A stretch of DNA of 64,000 nt, taken from the NCBI GenBank assembly GCA_943787535.1, contig CALSMU010000011.1, forward strand, positions 372,001 through 436,000, in the 5' to 3' direction. Shown one piece after another: positions 9,768-18,323 of the stretch. This DNA comes from an uncultured Flavobacteriales bacterium (lineage in GTDB: Bacteria; Bacteroidota; Bacteroidia; Flavobacteriales_D; Parvicellaceae). The notes beneath the pieces are model-generated. The model saw only the letters and a list, made by a program, of their open reading frames with translations. It ran no database searches and was not told the DNA's origin. Position 1 is the first letter of the stretch. Each line of letters starts with the position of its first letter. The position numbers and the translations under genes are program-made.

Positions 9768-11042
9768 TTATCCGCCAAACTTATTGAAAAGAAAGTATAT
9801 GCTAAATGCGGTGAGAAAAACGATTCCTAGGTAACTAGTAATTTTTATCCAAGTTGGTGGTGCGTGCTCTCCAATGTGATTTTTTCGAACAAGTATTACA
9901 TTAAATACAGCAATTATTGGAGCAATTATGAAAGAAAGTGTGGTTGCAATATTTACCAGGCCTTTGATGCCAAAATCAGTTGTTTTGACTAGTTGAATAA
10001 TGCAGAAGCTCCCAATTATAACCAGCAGAATTGTTGCCGTATACATTTTATTCTTTGCTTTTGTGTAAGTTGCTTTTTTTTTGAAAAAAATTAATTCTGA
10101 AGTACGCTGCATAGCTCTTCCATAGCCATCAAAAACAGCTATACAGGTCCCAAACATTATAGAAAAAGATGCTGCTGCAATGAGTATATATGTCCAACTT
10201 CCCATTGTTTGGGTGTATAAATTTACTATCCCATTAGCAAAACCAGCTGGGTCATTCGGAATTGTTTCATTGGTGTCATAAAGTAGGTAAGCGCCCATCG
10301 TAACAAAGCATATAGATAGTATTGCAGAAACCAAGTATCCCAAGTTGAAGTCGAATAAAGTTTCTTTCATTGTTGGTTTATATCCAGTTTGTTTTATTCT
10401 TTCGATGGTCCATAAGCTATTCCAGGTACTTAGATCTAGAGCGGTAGGCATCCAGCCCATTAGTCCTAGTAAAAAGAAAATTCCATCATCTGATTCTGGA
10501 AATATGTTGCCTTCGAACAATGGTTTTGATCCCAACGGTCCATTTATCAGTGTCATCACAAATGCGATCAGGGTAGATATGAGTAATGCAATCCCTATAA
10601 TCTTAATTAGCTTATCCAATACACTGAATTTACCGGAGATCAAAATCCCACCGCAAATAACAAATAGTAGAAGTGTTGTTGCTTCATGAGATTCTATTCC
10701 AAATAAATTCTGCATAAAACCCGAAGTAACAAAGCCAACAGCTGAAGCTACCATAAACATTGAAATAACGGTAATAAGAAAATAAATCCAAAGTGCCGAT
10801 TTTCCCAATGCTTTATAGCCATCTATTATACTTGTTCCAGTTGCATTTGCGTATCTAGAACCATATTCAAAGAATGGGTATTTCAAGAGGTTTGCAATTA
10901 TAACAGCCCATAATAATCCAAAGCCAAATTTCTCTCCGGCTTGCGTAGATTGAACAAGGTGAGAGACGCCAATAGCTGTTGATGCAAATAGAATTCCTGG
11001 ACCTAAAGCTTTTAAAAGATTATTCTTTTTCATTTCAAACAA
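9768..11042 (-). CDS. Nramp-family (NRAMP-related) metal ion transporter, 424 aa
   Basis: An inner-membrane protein with about 11 hydrophobic segments that matches the Nramp fold: LGPGILFASTAIGVSH in TM1, LLKYPFFEYGSRYA after TM2, and GWMPTALDLSTWNS in TM6. The canonical metal ligands of Mn/Fe transporters, DPGN in TM1 and MPH in TM6, are replaced by GPGI and MPTA, so the substrate may differ from Mn2+ or Fe2+. Start at MFEMKKN; an ATG three codons further in (11033) is equally possible. It is divergent from bshC, with about 58 bp between start codons. Confidence 0.85.
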   Translation of the reverse strand: MFEMKKNNLLKALGPGILFASTAIGVSHLVQSTQAGEKFGFGLLWAVIIANLLKYPFFEYGSRYANATGTSIIDGYKALGKSALWIYFLITVISMFMVASAVGFVTSGFMQNLFGIESHEATTLLLFVICGGILISGKFSVLDKLIKIIGIALLISTLIAFVMTLINGPLGSKPLFEGNIFPESDDGIFFLLGLMGWMPTALDLSTWNSLWTIERIKQTGYKPTMKETLFDFNLGYLVSAILSICFVTMGAYLLYDTNETIPNDPAGFANGIVNLYTQTMGSWTYILIAAASFSIMFGTCIAVFDGYGRAMQRTSELIFFKKKATYTKAKNKMYTATILLVIIGSFCIIQLVKTTDFGIKGLVNIATTLSFIIAPIIAVFNVILVRKNHIGEHAPPTWIKITSYLGIVFLTAFSIYFLFNKFGG

Positions 11043-11100
11043 AAATAAGATAATCGTTAATACAATTAAAAAGTTGAAATGAATACATTAAATTTACACG

Positions 11101-12681
11101 ATGCAATTGACTAAGATACCATTGGATAAAACCGGTAAATTTTCCAGGCTTATTTTGGATTATATAAATAACCCAGATGGGTTTTCAGAATTTGTTGCAG
11201 AAAGAGTGACTTTGAAAAACTTTAAAAAGAAATTAAAAGAAAAGAAGTTTTCGAAGGAGAAAAGAGATTTGTTAGTAAAGCAATTAATAGTTCAATATAA
11301 GTTTGCGGGTATTGAGATTCCGGGTAATGTGTCACTTCTAAAAAATGAAAATACTTACACCGTGACTACTGGACATCAGCTATGTTTGTTGGGTGGGCCA
11401 CAATATTTTATCCACAAGATTATTTCAACAATAAAGTTATCCAGACAATTAAAAAAAGCGCTTCCTGAGAATAATTTTGTTCCAGTTTTTTGGCTCGCTA
11501 GCGAGGATCATGATTTTAAGGAAATAAACGATGTAAAATTTTTTAAGAATAATTTAAAAATAGACAATAATTATACAGGTCCAGTGGGTAGATTGGATGC
11601 GAATATTTTTGAAAGTGTAGTGCGTCAATTGAATGAAATACTTGGAGATTCAATAAACGAATTGGAGATAAAAGGTTTATTTACTAGAGCTTATAAGAGT
11701 GGCTCATTATCAAAGGCCACGAGTACCTGGGTAAACGAACTGTTCAAAAATTTTGGACTTGTAATTTTGGACGGGGATGATATTGAATTCAAAAGAAGTT
11801 TCATACCTGTTCTCAGAGATGAGTTAGTTAATAGAAATAGCATAGATGCGATTTTAAAAACTTCGGGCCAATTAAATGAATTGGGATATAATTCTCAAGT
11901 TAGTCCGAGAGAGATTAATCTGTTTTACATCGAAAACAATATTCGAGAAAGAATTGTTTTTCAGAAGGATAAATATTTAGTGTTAAATACGGAATTGTCG
12001 TTTTCTGAAGAGGAAATTCTGGGCTTGTTAGAGTCTAATCCTGATAGGTTTAGTCCAAATGTTGTATTGAGGCCTGTTTATCAAGAGTATATTCTTCCAA
12101 ACCTAGCATATGTTGGTGGTCCTGGGGAAATTGCTTATTGGCTTCAATTAAAATTAAATTTTGATAGATTAAGAATAGAATATCCTTTATTAATTATTCG
12201 AGACACCTTCCTTTTGTTAAACGCAAAGCAAGTTTCCAACTTTCAGAACTTAGGCTTTGTTTTGGAAGATGTATTTGAAAAGGAACATATCTTGATAAAA
12301 GATTTTTTGAAGCTAAATTCAAAGAAGGATATAGATTTTGATAAAGAAGAAATCATTCTTAATGAACTAAAGTTGGTTTTATTAAATAAAGTCGAGAAAG
12401 TGGATGACTCGTTGTCTGGTATGATTCAAGCAGAGATGACAAAGTTGAATAAGTTTTTTGATAAACTAGAATCTAGAATTATTAAAGCTGAAAAAAACAG
12501 GCAAGAGGTTTCTGTAAATAAGATATTAAAATTCAGGAACACTATTCTGCCAAATGATGTATTGGTGGAAAGACATGAGAGTTTTATTCCAAATTACTTG
12601 AAATATGGCAGTGAATACTTTGATTGGTTGCTAGAATATAGTAATGTATTCGATACTCAATTAAAGGTGTTGGTAGTATAA
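11101..12681 (+). CDS. bshC: Putative cysteine ligase BshC (bacillithiol biosynthesis)
   Basis: Catalyses or assists the last step of bacillithiol synthesis, adding cysteine to glucosaminyl-malate. Family hallmarks are visible: VTTGHQLCLLGGPQYFIHK at about residues 88-106, VPVFWLASEDHDFKEI at about 127-142, and the C-terminal coiled-coil region with LPNDVLVERHESFIPNYLK. The 526-residue length is normal. bshA and bshB are not in the window. selO follows after about 11 bp, so the two are probably one transcript. Confidence 0.95.
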   Translation: MQLTKIPLDKTGKFSRLILDYINNPDGFSEFVAERVTLKNFKKKLKEKKFSKEKRDLLVKQLIVQYKFAGIEIPGNVSLLKNENTYTVTTGHQLCLLGGPQYFIHKIISTIKLSRQLKKALPENNFVPVFWLASEDHDFKEINDVKFFKNNLKIDNNYTGPVGRLDANIFESVVRQLNEILGDSINELEIKGLFTRAYKSGSLSKATSTWVNELFKNFGLVILDGDDIEFKRSFIPVLRDELVNRNSIDAILKTSGQLNELGYNSQVSPREINLFYIENNIRERIVFQKDKYLVLNTELSFSEEEILGLLESNPDRFSPNVVLRPVYQEYILPNLAYVGGPGEIAYWLQLKLNFDRLRIEYPLLIIRDTFLLLNAKQVSNFQNLGFVLEDVFEKEHILIKDFLKLNSKKDIDFDKEEIILNELKLVLLNKVEKVDDSLSGMIQAEMTKLNKFFDKLESRIIKAEKNRQEVSVNKILKFRNTILPNDVLVERHESFIPNYLKYGSEYFDWLLEYSNVFDTQLKVLVV

Positions 12682-12692
12682 ACCTAGTGGAT

Positions 12693-14273
12693 ATGCTTTT
12701 TAATATAGAAAATACATTTACACAAGAGCTGCCAGGAGATTCCGAATTAGAAAATACGAGAAGACAAGTGGATGAGGCTTGTTATTCTTTCGTGTATCCA
12801 ACAAAAACCCAATCTCCAAAGATTGTTCATTATTCAAAAGAAGTTGCTGAAATTTTAGGTTTGTCGGAGTCGGATTGTCAATCTCCGCAGTTTTTAAAAA
12901 TATTTTCTGGCAATGAGATTATAGAAAACGCAAAACCATATGCGATGTGTTATGGTGGTCATCAATTTGGTCATTGGGCAGGACAATTAGGTGATGGAAG
13001 AGCAATAAACTTGGCAGAAGTTAAGTCGAATGGTAAACGTTGGGCACTGCAATTGAAAGGGGCAGGATTAACTCCATATTCCAGGTCTGCTGATGGTTTA
13101 GCTGTATTGCGTTCTTCGATTCGTGAGCATTTATGCAGTGAGGCTATGTTTCATTTAGGAGTTCCGACAACTCGTTCGTTGTCATTATCTCTTACCGGAA
13201 CTAAAGTTCTTAGAGATGTTCTTTATAACGGAAACCCAGAATACGAAAAAGGAGCGGTTGTTTGCCGAGTTTCTCCTTCTTTTATCCGTTTTGGTAGTTT
13301 TGAAATATTTGCGTCCAAAAGAGATAACGTAACTTTAAAGAAGTTAGCTGATTATACTTTAAAGCATTTCTATCCAGAATTGGAACAAGCTACAAAAACG
13401 GGGTATATAGAGCTTTTTAAAGCGGTTAGTGAACGTACCTTAGAAATGGTGATCCAATGGCAGCGTGTAGGTTTTGTGCATGGGGTAATGAATACCGATA
13501 ACATGTCTATACTTGGTTTAACAATTGATTATGGCCCTTATGGTTGGTTGGAAGGATATGATAAAGAATGGACACCAAATACTACTGATATTCAACACAA
13601 GCGATATCAGTTTGGTAAGCAAGGAGATATTGCACTTTGGAATTTATTGAAACTAGCCAACGCTTTATACCCTTTAGTAGAGGAAGCTGAACCATTAGAA
13701 GGAATAATCAGAGACTTTAAAATAAAATATTCTGTAAGGTATGTTCAGATGATGAAATCCAAATTAGGATTAGAAATGGAAGATGAAAATGATTTCAATA
13801 TGATTAATCAACTAGAACAAAATCTACAACTAACAGAAACGGATATGACAATCTTTTTTAGAGGACTGGCTAATCTTTCTAAAAAGTATGTGCTTCCAGA
13901 AAAAGATGATTTATCCTTTTTAGATTCAGTCAAAAATGCCTTTTATAAAATTGAAGAAGTAAAAGGGGAAATACTTAGGTTTTGGAAAGATTGGGTGGTT
14001 CAATATGTTAAAAGACTTCAAAAGGAAGCACTTTCTGATATTGAGCGAAAACAGAAGATGAATTTGGTAAACCCTAAATACGTTTTACGAAATTATATGG
14101 CGCAAATTGCTATAGAAGCTGCTGATAACAATGATTACAATGTAATTGATGAATTATATTGTGTTTTGAAAAGCCCTTATGATGAGCAAATAGATCAGGA
14201 AAAATGGTTTGCTAAAAGACCAGAATGGGCAAGAACAAAAGTTGGTTGCTCTATGCTGTCTTGCAGTTCCTAG
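12693..14273 (+). CDS. selO: Protein adenylyltransferase SelO (YdiU/UPF0061 family)
   Basis: A pseudokinase-fold enzyme that transfers AMP to Ser/Thr/Tyr of target proteins and is linked to the oxidative stress response. The nucleotide-binding region YGGHQFGHWAGQLGDGRAIN (about residue 88 on) and KGAGLTPYSRSADGLAVLRS are highly characteristic, as are the catalytic NTDNMSILGLTIDYGPYGW and the C-terminal tail ending in SCSS. The tail carries Cys where some eukaryotic members have selenocysteine. I prefer the ATG at 12693; a GTG two codons upstream (12687) is in frame. Lies directly after bshC, consistent with a shared thiol/redox theme. Confidence 0.95.
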   Translation: MLFNIENTFTQELPGDSELENTRRQVDEACYSFVYPTKTQSPKIVHYSKEVAEILGLSESDCQSPQFLKIFSGNEIIENAKPYAMCYGGHQFGHWAGQLGDGRAINLAEVKSNGKRWALQLKGAGLTPYSRSADGLAVLRSSIREHLCSEAMFHLGVPTTRSLSLSLTGTKVLRDVLYNGNPEYEKGAVVCRVSPSFIRFGSFEIFASKRDNVTLKKLADYTLKHFYPELEQATKTGYIELFKAVSERTLEMVIQWQRVGFVHGVMNTDNMSILGLTIDYGPYGWLEGYDKEWTPNTTDIQHKRYQFGKQGDIALWNLLKLANALYPLVEEAEPLEGIIRDFKIKYSVRYVQMMKSKLGLEMEDENDFNMINQLEQNLQLTETDMTIFFRGLANLSKKYVLPEKDDLSFLDSVKNAFYKIEEVKGEILRFWKDWVVQYVKRLQKEALSDIERKQKMNLVNPKYVLRNYMAQIAIEAADNNDYNVIDELYCVLKSPYDEQIDQEKWFAKRPEWARTKVGCSMLSCSS

Positions 14274-14413
14274 ACGAATAGTTAATCATATAAGTAGAAC
14301 AAATTGGTATAGAATTAATTTTTTGATATTAAGAACTAGAATCAAAATAAATTGTTTAATTTCATCCGTGTTGATAAAGACAATATTTGTCTGATTGTTA
14401 CTCAAAAAAATAA

Positions 14414-15277
14414 ATGAATATGAAAAACACTATTTTTTTCTCATTGGTTGTAGTGGGAATATTAAGCTTTACTTTTGTTGAAAAGGATACAGGTATTTTG
14501 TCTGACTATACATGTGATAGTAATTTAAGCAAATTTAATGTGCTGGCTGGAAAAACAGGTGCTCCCGGAGAGGCTAATTGCACTCAATGTCATTCTGGAA
14601 CCGCCCTTTCAGGAGTTGGTACGAATACATTAATTTTTTCAGGAGTAAATGATGAATACGTGCCTGGTCAAACATACACTTTTAATCTGGATGTATTGAA
14701 TAGCTCTACTACTGGTTTTCAAATGACCGGATTGGATGATGCGAATGTGAAAGCAGGAAGTTTTACGGCAGGAACTGGTTCGAATATTCAAACAAGTTCA
14801 GGAAAAGAATATATAAATCATTCTAACGGAAGTATATCTTCTTGGACTTTTGACTGGACTGCCCCTGCTACTGATGTCGGTGATGTTACTTTTTATTTAG
14901 CATCTAACGTAGCAAATGGGGATAATTCTACTAGTGGTGATGATATTTATTTATCTGAGTTAGTGATTTCAGCGGCTTCTTCTAGTAATATTGAACAATT
15001 GTCGGCTTTGTCAAATTCAGATTTCAATATAAGCTTCGATGCTAGCTCTAACGAAATTAATTTGGATTATATAGCTAGTGTATCAGCTAAGGTTACTGCG
15101 AAAGTATTTAATATTAAAGGAGAAGAAATAACTATGAAAAAAATTGGTAATTCTTCACAAGGAAAAAATTCCAACCATTTAAAATTAAGAAGACAACTAT
15201 CAACAGGGGTTTATTTGGTTACGTTAGAAATTAATTCGGAATATTTCACAAAGAAACTATTTGTTCAGTATAATTAG
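14414..15277 (+). CDS. T9SS-secreted Reeler-like ('choice-of-anchor V') protein with CxxCH motif
   Basis: A 287-residue secreted protein. After a signal-like N-terminus it has NCTQCHSG (about residues 54-61), a possible covalent haem c site. Next comes a beta-sandwich of the Reeler/choice-of-anchor V type (YVPGQTYTFNLDVLNSSTTGFQM...), then a T9SS sorting domain with KVFNIKGEEI and LSTGVYLVTLEI near the C-terminus. It is therefore probably exported through the outer membrane and surface-attached or released. Only one CxxCH is present, so electron transfer is speculative. It stands alone between selO and the gene at 15324. Confidence 0.8.
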   Translation: MNMKNTIFFSLVVVGILSFTFVEKDTGILSDYTCDSNLSKFNVLAGKTGAPGEANCTQCHSGTALSGVGTNTLIFSGVNDEYVPGQTYTFNLDVLNSSTTGFQMTGLDDANVKAGSFTAGTGSNIQTSSGKEYINHSNGSISSWTFDWTAPATDVGDVTFYLASNVANGDNSTSGDDIYLSELVISAASSSNIEQLSALSNSDFNISFDASSNEINLDYIASVSAKVTAKVFNIKGEEITMKKIGNSSQGKNSNHLKLRRQLSTGVYLVTLEINSEYFTKKLFVQYN

Positions 15278-15296
15278 AAACGCTAGGTTAATTATT

Positions 15297-15304
15297 TAAT
15301 TTTG
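15297..15304 (+). promoter_or_regulatory. Bacteroidota -7 promoter box upstream of 15324
   Basis: TAATTTTG matches the consensus TAnnTTTG exactly, 19 bp before the ATG at 15324, which would give a short leader. I see no TTG at the usual -33 distance. Confidence 0.5.
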
Positions 15305-15323
15305 CACCTTATATCAAGTTGTA

Positions 15324-16064
15324 ATGAGCAAAAAAATAGAAGAAATAATCAACACGGTAGTTGAAGTCTATTTTAAAGAAAATTCTGAAATCGAATGGAT
15401 TCCTGCAAAAGTAATAATGCCTCATTTAATAGCAGCAGGAGTATTTCCTAAAGATGTAAAAAAGGGCTTGCCGCTGAGAAAATTTTTACGTTTACTAGAC
15501 AAAAATAATGCACTCGATTCGATACCTCTTCTTCATGCGGAAAGGAATGAAAATAGCACCTATTGGTATTTTGTTAGAGAAGGAGGTAGCTACACTCCAA
15601 AAGAACCTATAAACGAAGTTACGAATAAACAAAAAGCAATTAGGAGACGAGAAAGTAGTGATGAATATTATTTGATTGGATTGATAAACGAATTATTAAG
15701 TACAAGGGCTTCACATCAACATACATTTGATTTTCTATTAGGAGATTATCATAAAAATGGTAGGACAAGAACAGAGCTTCCTTTAGATGCTTATTATGCA
15801 GAGAAAAACTTGGTGATTGAATTTTTAGATAAAAGTAATTCAGAATCTATCAATCAAGATAAGATGACAATAAGCGGTGTAACAAGAGCTGAGCAAAGAG
15901 ATATATACCGTAAAAGAAAGCAAGGAGTTTTAAAAGCAAATGATATTAACTTAATTGAAATTGACTATGCTCGTTTTGATTGTGACGCAGAACAAAACCT
16001 TTCTCGAAATAAGGAAAACGACGTGACACTTCTTAAGGGAATTTTAAAACATTATATTTCATAA
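15324..16064 (+). CDS. Protein of unknown function, possible PD-(D/E)XK-type nuclease, 246 aa
   Basis: No signal peptide, so cytoplasmic. The N-terminal ~100 residues are a helical domain (WIPAKVIMPHLIAAGVF, LPLRKFLRLLDK) that looks like a winged-helix or nucleic-acid-binding region. The C-terminal half has LPLDAYYAEKNLVIEFLDK followed by RAEQRDIYRKRKQGVLKAND and INLIEIDYARF. The succession Asp, then Glu in a hydrophobic strand, then a charged helix and another strand, recalls restriction-endonuclease-like folds, but I cannot confirm active-site residues. It is followed 4 bp later by an FKBP lipoprotein gene. Function unknown. Confidence 0.7.
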   Translation: MSKKIEEIINTVVEVYFKENSEIEWIPAKVIMPHLIAAGVFPKDVKKGLPLRKFLRLLDKNNALDSIPLLHAERNENSTYWYFVREGGSYTPKEPINEVTNKQKAIRRRESSDEYYLIGLINELLSTRASHQHTFDFLLGDYHKNGRTRTELPLDAYYAEKNLVIEFLDKSNSESINQDKMTISGVTRAEQRDIYRKRKQGVLKANDINLIEIDYARFDCDAEQNLSRNKENDVTLLKGILKHYIS

Positions 16065-16068
16065 TGAT

Positions 16069-16518
16069 ATGAGTAAGCTGCATACATTAATTCTTTTGCT
16101 TGTTGCCTTCTATTCGTGTAAAAAGGAAGAGGTTGATTATACCCAAATAGACGAGGATATAATTAAACAATATATAACAGATAATAATTTAACTGCTATA
16201 GCTACAGGTACGGGACTCTATTATGTTGTTGATACACCTGGTAATGGTGCGCAGCCAAACAGTCAATCTACGGTTACAGTTGCTTATAAAGGTTATTTAA
16301 CAAATGGATCGGTGTTCGATGAATCGGCTAGTTCCGGAATTTCTTTTTCCTTGACCAGTGTAATCCAAGGGTGGCAGGAAGGAATTCCCTATTTTAAAGA
16401 AGGAGGATCGGGAATATTGCTAATTCCTTCAGCTTTGGGTTATGGTAGTCAGGCTACAAGTGGAATACCAGCAAACTCTGTGTTGGTATTTGAAGTAGAA
16501 TTAATTGATGTTCTTTAA
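16069..16518 (+). CDS. FKBP-type peptidyl-prolyl cis-trans isomerase, lipoprotein
   Basis: A 149-residue lipoprotein: the signal ends at LVAFYSCKKEE, with the lipidated Cys at residue 17. A single FKBP domain fills the C-terminal ~100 residues, recognisable by VTVAYKGYLTNGSVFDES, VIQGWQEGIPYFKEGG, LIPSALGYGSQ and the closing VFEVELIDV. It should catalyse proline isomerisation in envelope proteins. Its stop lies 1 bp from the stop of the convergent gene at 16520. Confidence 0.93.
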   Translation: MSKLHTLILLLVAFYSCKKEEVDYTQIDEDIIKQYITDNNLTAIATGTGLYYVVDTPGNGAQPNSQSTVTVAYKGYLTNGSVFDESASSGISFSLTSVIQGWQEGIPYFKEGGSGILLIPSALGYGSQATSGIPANSVLVFEVELIDVL

Positions 16519-16519
16519 G

Positions 16520-16774
16520 CTAGATACGTTCAAGATAAGCTTTCATTTTGCCGATTAACTTTTTCTTTTCTTCAGCAAATTCTGCTTTGTTTAATTGGTG
16601 ATCAACTTCATCAGCAACCAGCTTGATGAAATCGGAATAGAGACCTTTGGATCTCATGTCACCTTTGAAGATAATCTTCCTGATTACATCTTTGTCAGAT
16701 AGTTCAATTAGATTTTTGTATTTGTATATTTCGTCTAGTTCAATAAGACTAGCTCGGTTGTCGATTGTTTCCAT
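16520..16774 (-). CDS. Small protein of unknown function, 84 aa
   Basis: A charged, mostly helical cytoplasmic protein (IYKYKNLIELSDKDVIRKII..., AEFAEEKKKLIGKMKAYLER). I recognise no domain. The -7 box TAATTTTG on the minus strand at 16800-16807, about 26 bp before the ATG, and tight convergent packing against the FKBP gene support a real gene. Confidence 0.6.
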   Translation of the reverse strand: METIDNRASLIELDEIYKYKNLIELSDKDVIRKIIFKGDMRSKGLYSDFIKLVADEVDHQLNKAEFAEEKKKLIGKMKAYLERI

Positions 16775-16799
16775 ATTTATTATGTTGTATCATATAGCT

Positions 16800-16807
16800 C
16801 AAAATTA
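16800..16807 (-). promoter_or_regulatory. Bacteroidota -7 promoter box upstream of 16774
   Basis: On the minus strand this reads TAATTTTG, an exact TAnnTTTG match, placed about 26 bp before the start codon of the 84-residue protein. No -33 TTG was found at standard spacing. Confidence 0.45.
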
Positions 16808-16866
16808 ATCATAAAGTAGATATGTAAGAATTATATATCAAATTATTTCGTTTTATGAGCGAAAAA

Positions 16867-17787
16867 CTAGCTGGGTTTATTCCTGAAAACAGAAAACCAT
16901 TTTTTAGGAATGGAATATAGCAGTATTCCTCCAAAAATAATTACTGCTCCAATAAATTCCTTTCTTGTGAAAACTTCATTTAAAATGCAGTAATTGGTGA
17001 CAGATGCAAACAAAGGTTCTAAAGAGAAAATTAAAGCGACATATGTTGTGCTGATATGTTTCTGGCCCCAAACGGTTACAAAATAGCAAAATAAAGTTCC
17101 GAGTAAGCCTAAATAAAGTACGTTAAATATTGCATCATTTTCAAAAAGAATAGGAGGGAAGTTGTACAGAGCTTGCTTGGAAAAAAGCCCTGCAAAAGAG
17201 ACTAGTCCAGCAAAAAAGAATTGGTAAAAGATTAAGGAAAGAAAATTGTATTTCCGCACGTATAACCCGGAAAAAACAATGTGTATGGCGCAAATTACAG
17301 CGGCTACTAAGGTTATCAAATCTCCTAGGTTAAAGCTTGATATTCCGGACTTTAAAGTGAGTAAAACGAGGCCAACTGCTACCATTGTAATAGATAGTGT
17401 TTGTTTCCTGTTAAATTTTTCCCAACCAAATAAAAACAAAATTACCGGAACCATAATTACCGCAGAACAAGTAATAAATGCGCTGTGATTGGCGCTGGTG
17501 AAAATTATTCCAATTGTTTGAGATATATAAATAGCGCCTAGTAAAATACCTAAAACCAAGCCTGATTTTAAGGAGCCTTTATCCAAAAGGTTTTTCCATT
17601 TTTTGGTACTAATAAAGTAGGCGAATAGTACTAGAGTTGCAATCAAATTTCTTAAGCCAGACAATAGAAAGGGATCGATAGATTGTGAAACATCTTTTAC
17701 CACAGTAAATGTAGTCCCCCAAATTAAGCAACATCCTAAAATTGCGAGAATAGGTATCGTCGGCATGTTTCCTTGTGCATTTTTCAC
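16867..17787 (-). CDS. EamA/DMT-family transporter, 306 aa
   Basis: An inner-membrane protein with ten hydrophobic segments arranged as two EamA halves, the standard drug/metabolite exporter architecture. The first half opens with IPILAILGCCLIWGTTFTVV, where the conserved WGT/S motif is visible; the second starts near NLGDLITLVAAVICAIHIVF and ends with GAVIIFGGILLYS. Likely exports a small metabolite or amino acid, but nothing identifies the substrate. It is followed by no partner gene; the DUF2237 gene upstream on the same strand is 69 bp away. Confidence 0.92.
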   Translation of the reverse strand: MKNAQGNMPTIPILAILGCCLIWGTTFTVVKDVSQSIDPFLLSGLRNLIATLVLFAYFISTKKWKNLLDKGSLKSGLVLGILLGAIYISQTIGIIFTSANHSAFITCSAVIMVPVILFLFGWEKFNRKQTLSITMVAVGLVLLTLKSGISSFNLGDLITLVAAVICAIHIVFSGLYVRKYNFLSLIFYQFFFAGLVSFAGLFSKQALYNFPPILFENDAIFNVLYLGLLGTLFCYFVTVWGQKHISTTYVALIFSLEPLFASVTNYCILNEVFTRKEFIGAVIIFGGILLYSIPKKWFSVFRNKPS

Positions 17788-17856
17788 GCGGCGAATTTAC
17801 ATTTATTAATCTCAAAGAAAGAAATACTCGGGTAATACTAGAAAAAAAGTGTAATG

Positions 17857-18231
17857 TTAAACCTTATCAGCGTAATAAATATTTTCCAATAAAATATCCA
17901 TAGAAACAATATCTAATGTTTTTTCGTTTGTAGCCTCCAATAGAACTTTTGGAGCTTTACCATTATCGTATGCTTCTTTAAACCTTTCAGCACACAAACA
18001 CCATTTGTCTCCTTCCTTTAGGCCTTTAAATCCCCATTGCGGTAAAGGCGTAGATAAGTCATTTCCAACTTGTTTAGAAAACGCTAAAAATTCAGTTGTA
18101 ACAACTATGCAAACTGTGTGCATTCCAAGATCTTCTTCATTGGTATTACAGCATCCGTCCCTAAAAAAACCTGTCATAGGATTTGTGCTGCATAAAATTA
18201 AGGGTTGTCCGAAAACATTGAGATTTTCCAT
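17857..18231 (-). CDS. DUF2237 family protein, 124 aa
   Basis: Matches the DUF2237 pattern across its whole length: NVFGQPLILCSTNPMTGFFRDGCC at the N-terminus, DLGMHTVCIVVTTEFLAFSK in the middle, then NDLSTPLPQWGFKGLKEGDKWCLCAERF. The conserved cysteines (about residues 14, 27, 28, 41, 78, 80) suggest metal or redox chemistry, but the family's activity is unknown. It has no signal peptide and is therefore cytoplasmic. Confidence 0.9.
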   Translation of the reverse strand: MENLNVFGQPLILCSTNPMTGFFRDGCCNTNEEDLGMHTVCIVVTTEFLAFSKQVGNDLSTPLPQWGFKGLKEGDKWCLCAERFKEAYDNGKAPKVLLEATNEKTLDIVSMDILLENIYYADKV

Positions 18232-18323
18232 CTAATAGTAATAAGGAAAAGTAAAATTACTAAAATATCATGTGTTTTCTATCAACTATTATTATTTTTA
18301 CGTTCACTAAAAATATATTGGTT

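Noticed and set aside
14209-14394. Small plus-strand frame overlapping the 3' end of selO
   Set aside because: Out of frame with selO; the selO C-terminus with SCSS is intact, so there is no frameshift.
17609-17815. 68-residue minus-strand frame at the EamA gene start
   Set aside because: Overlaps the well-supported EamA transporter in another frame.
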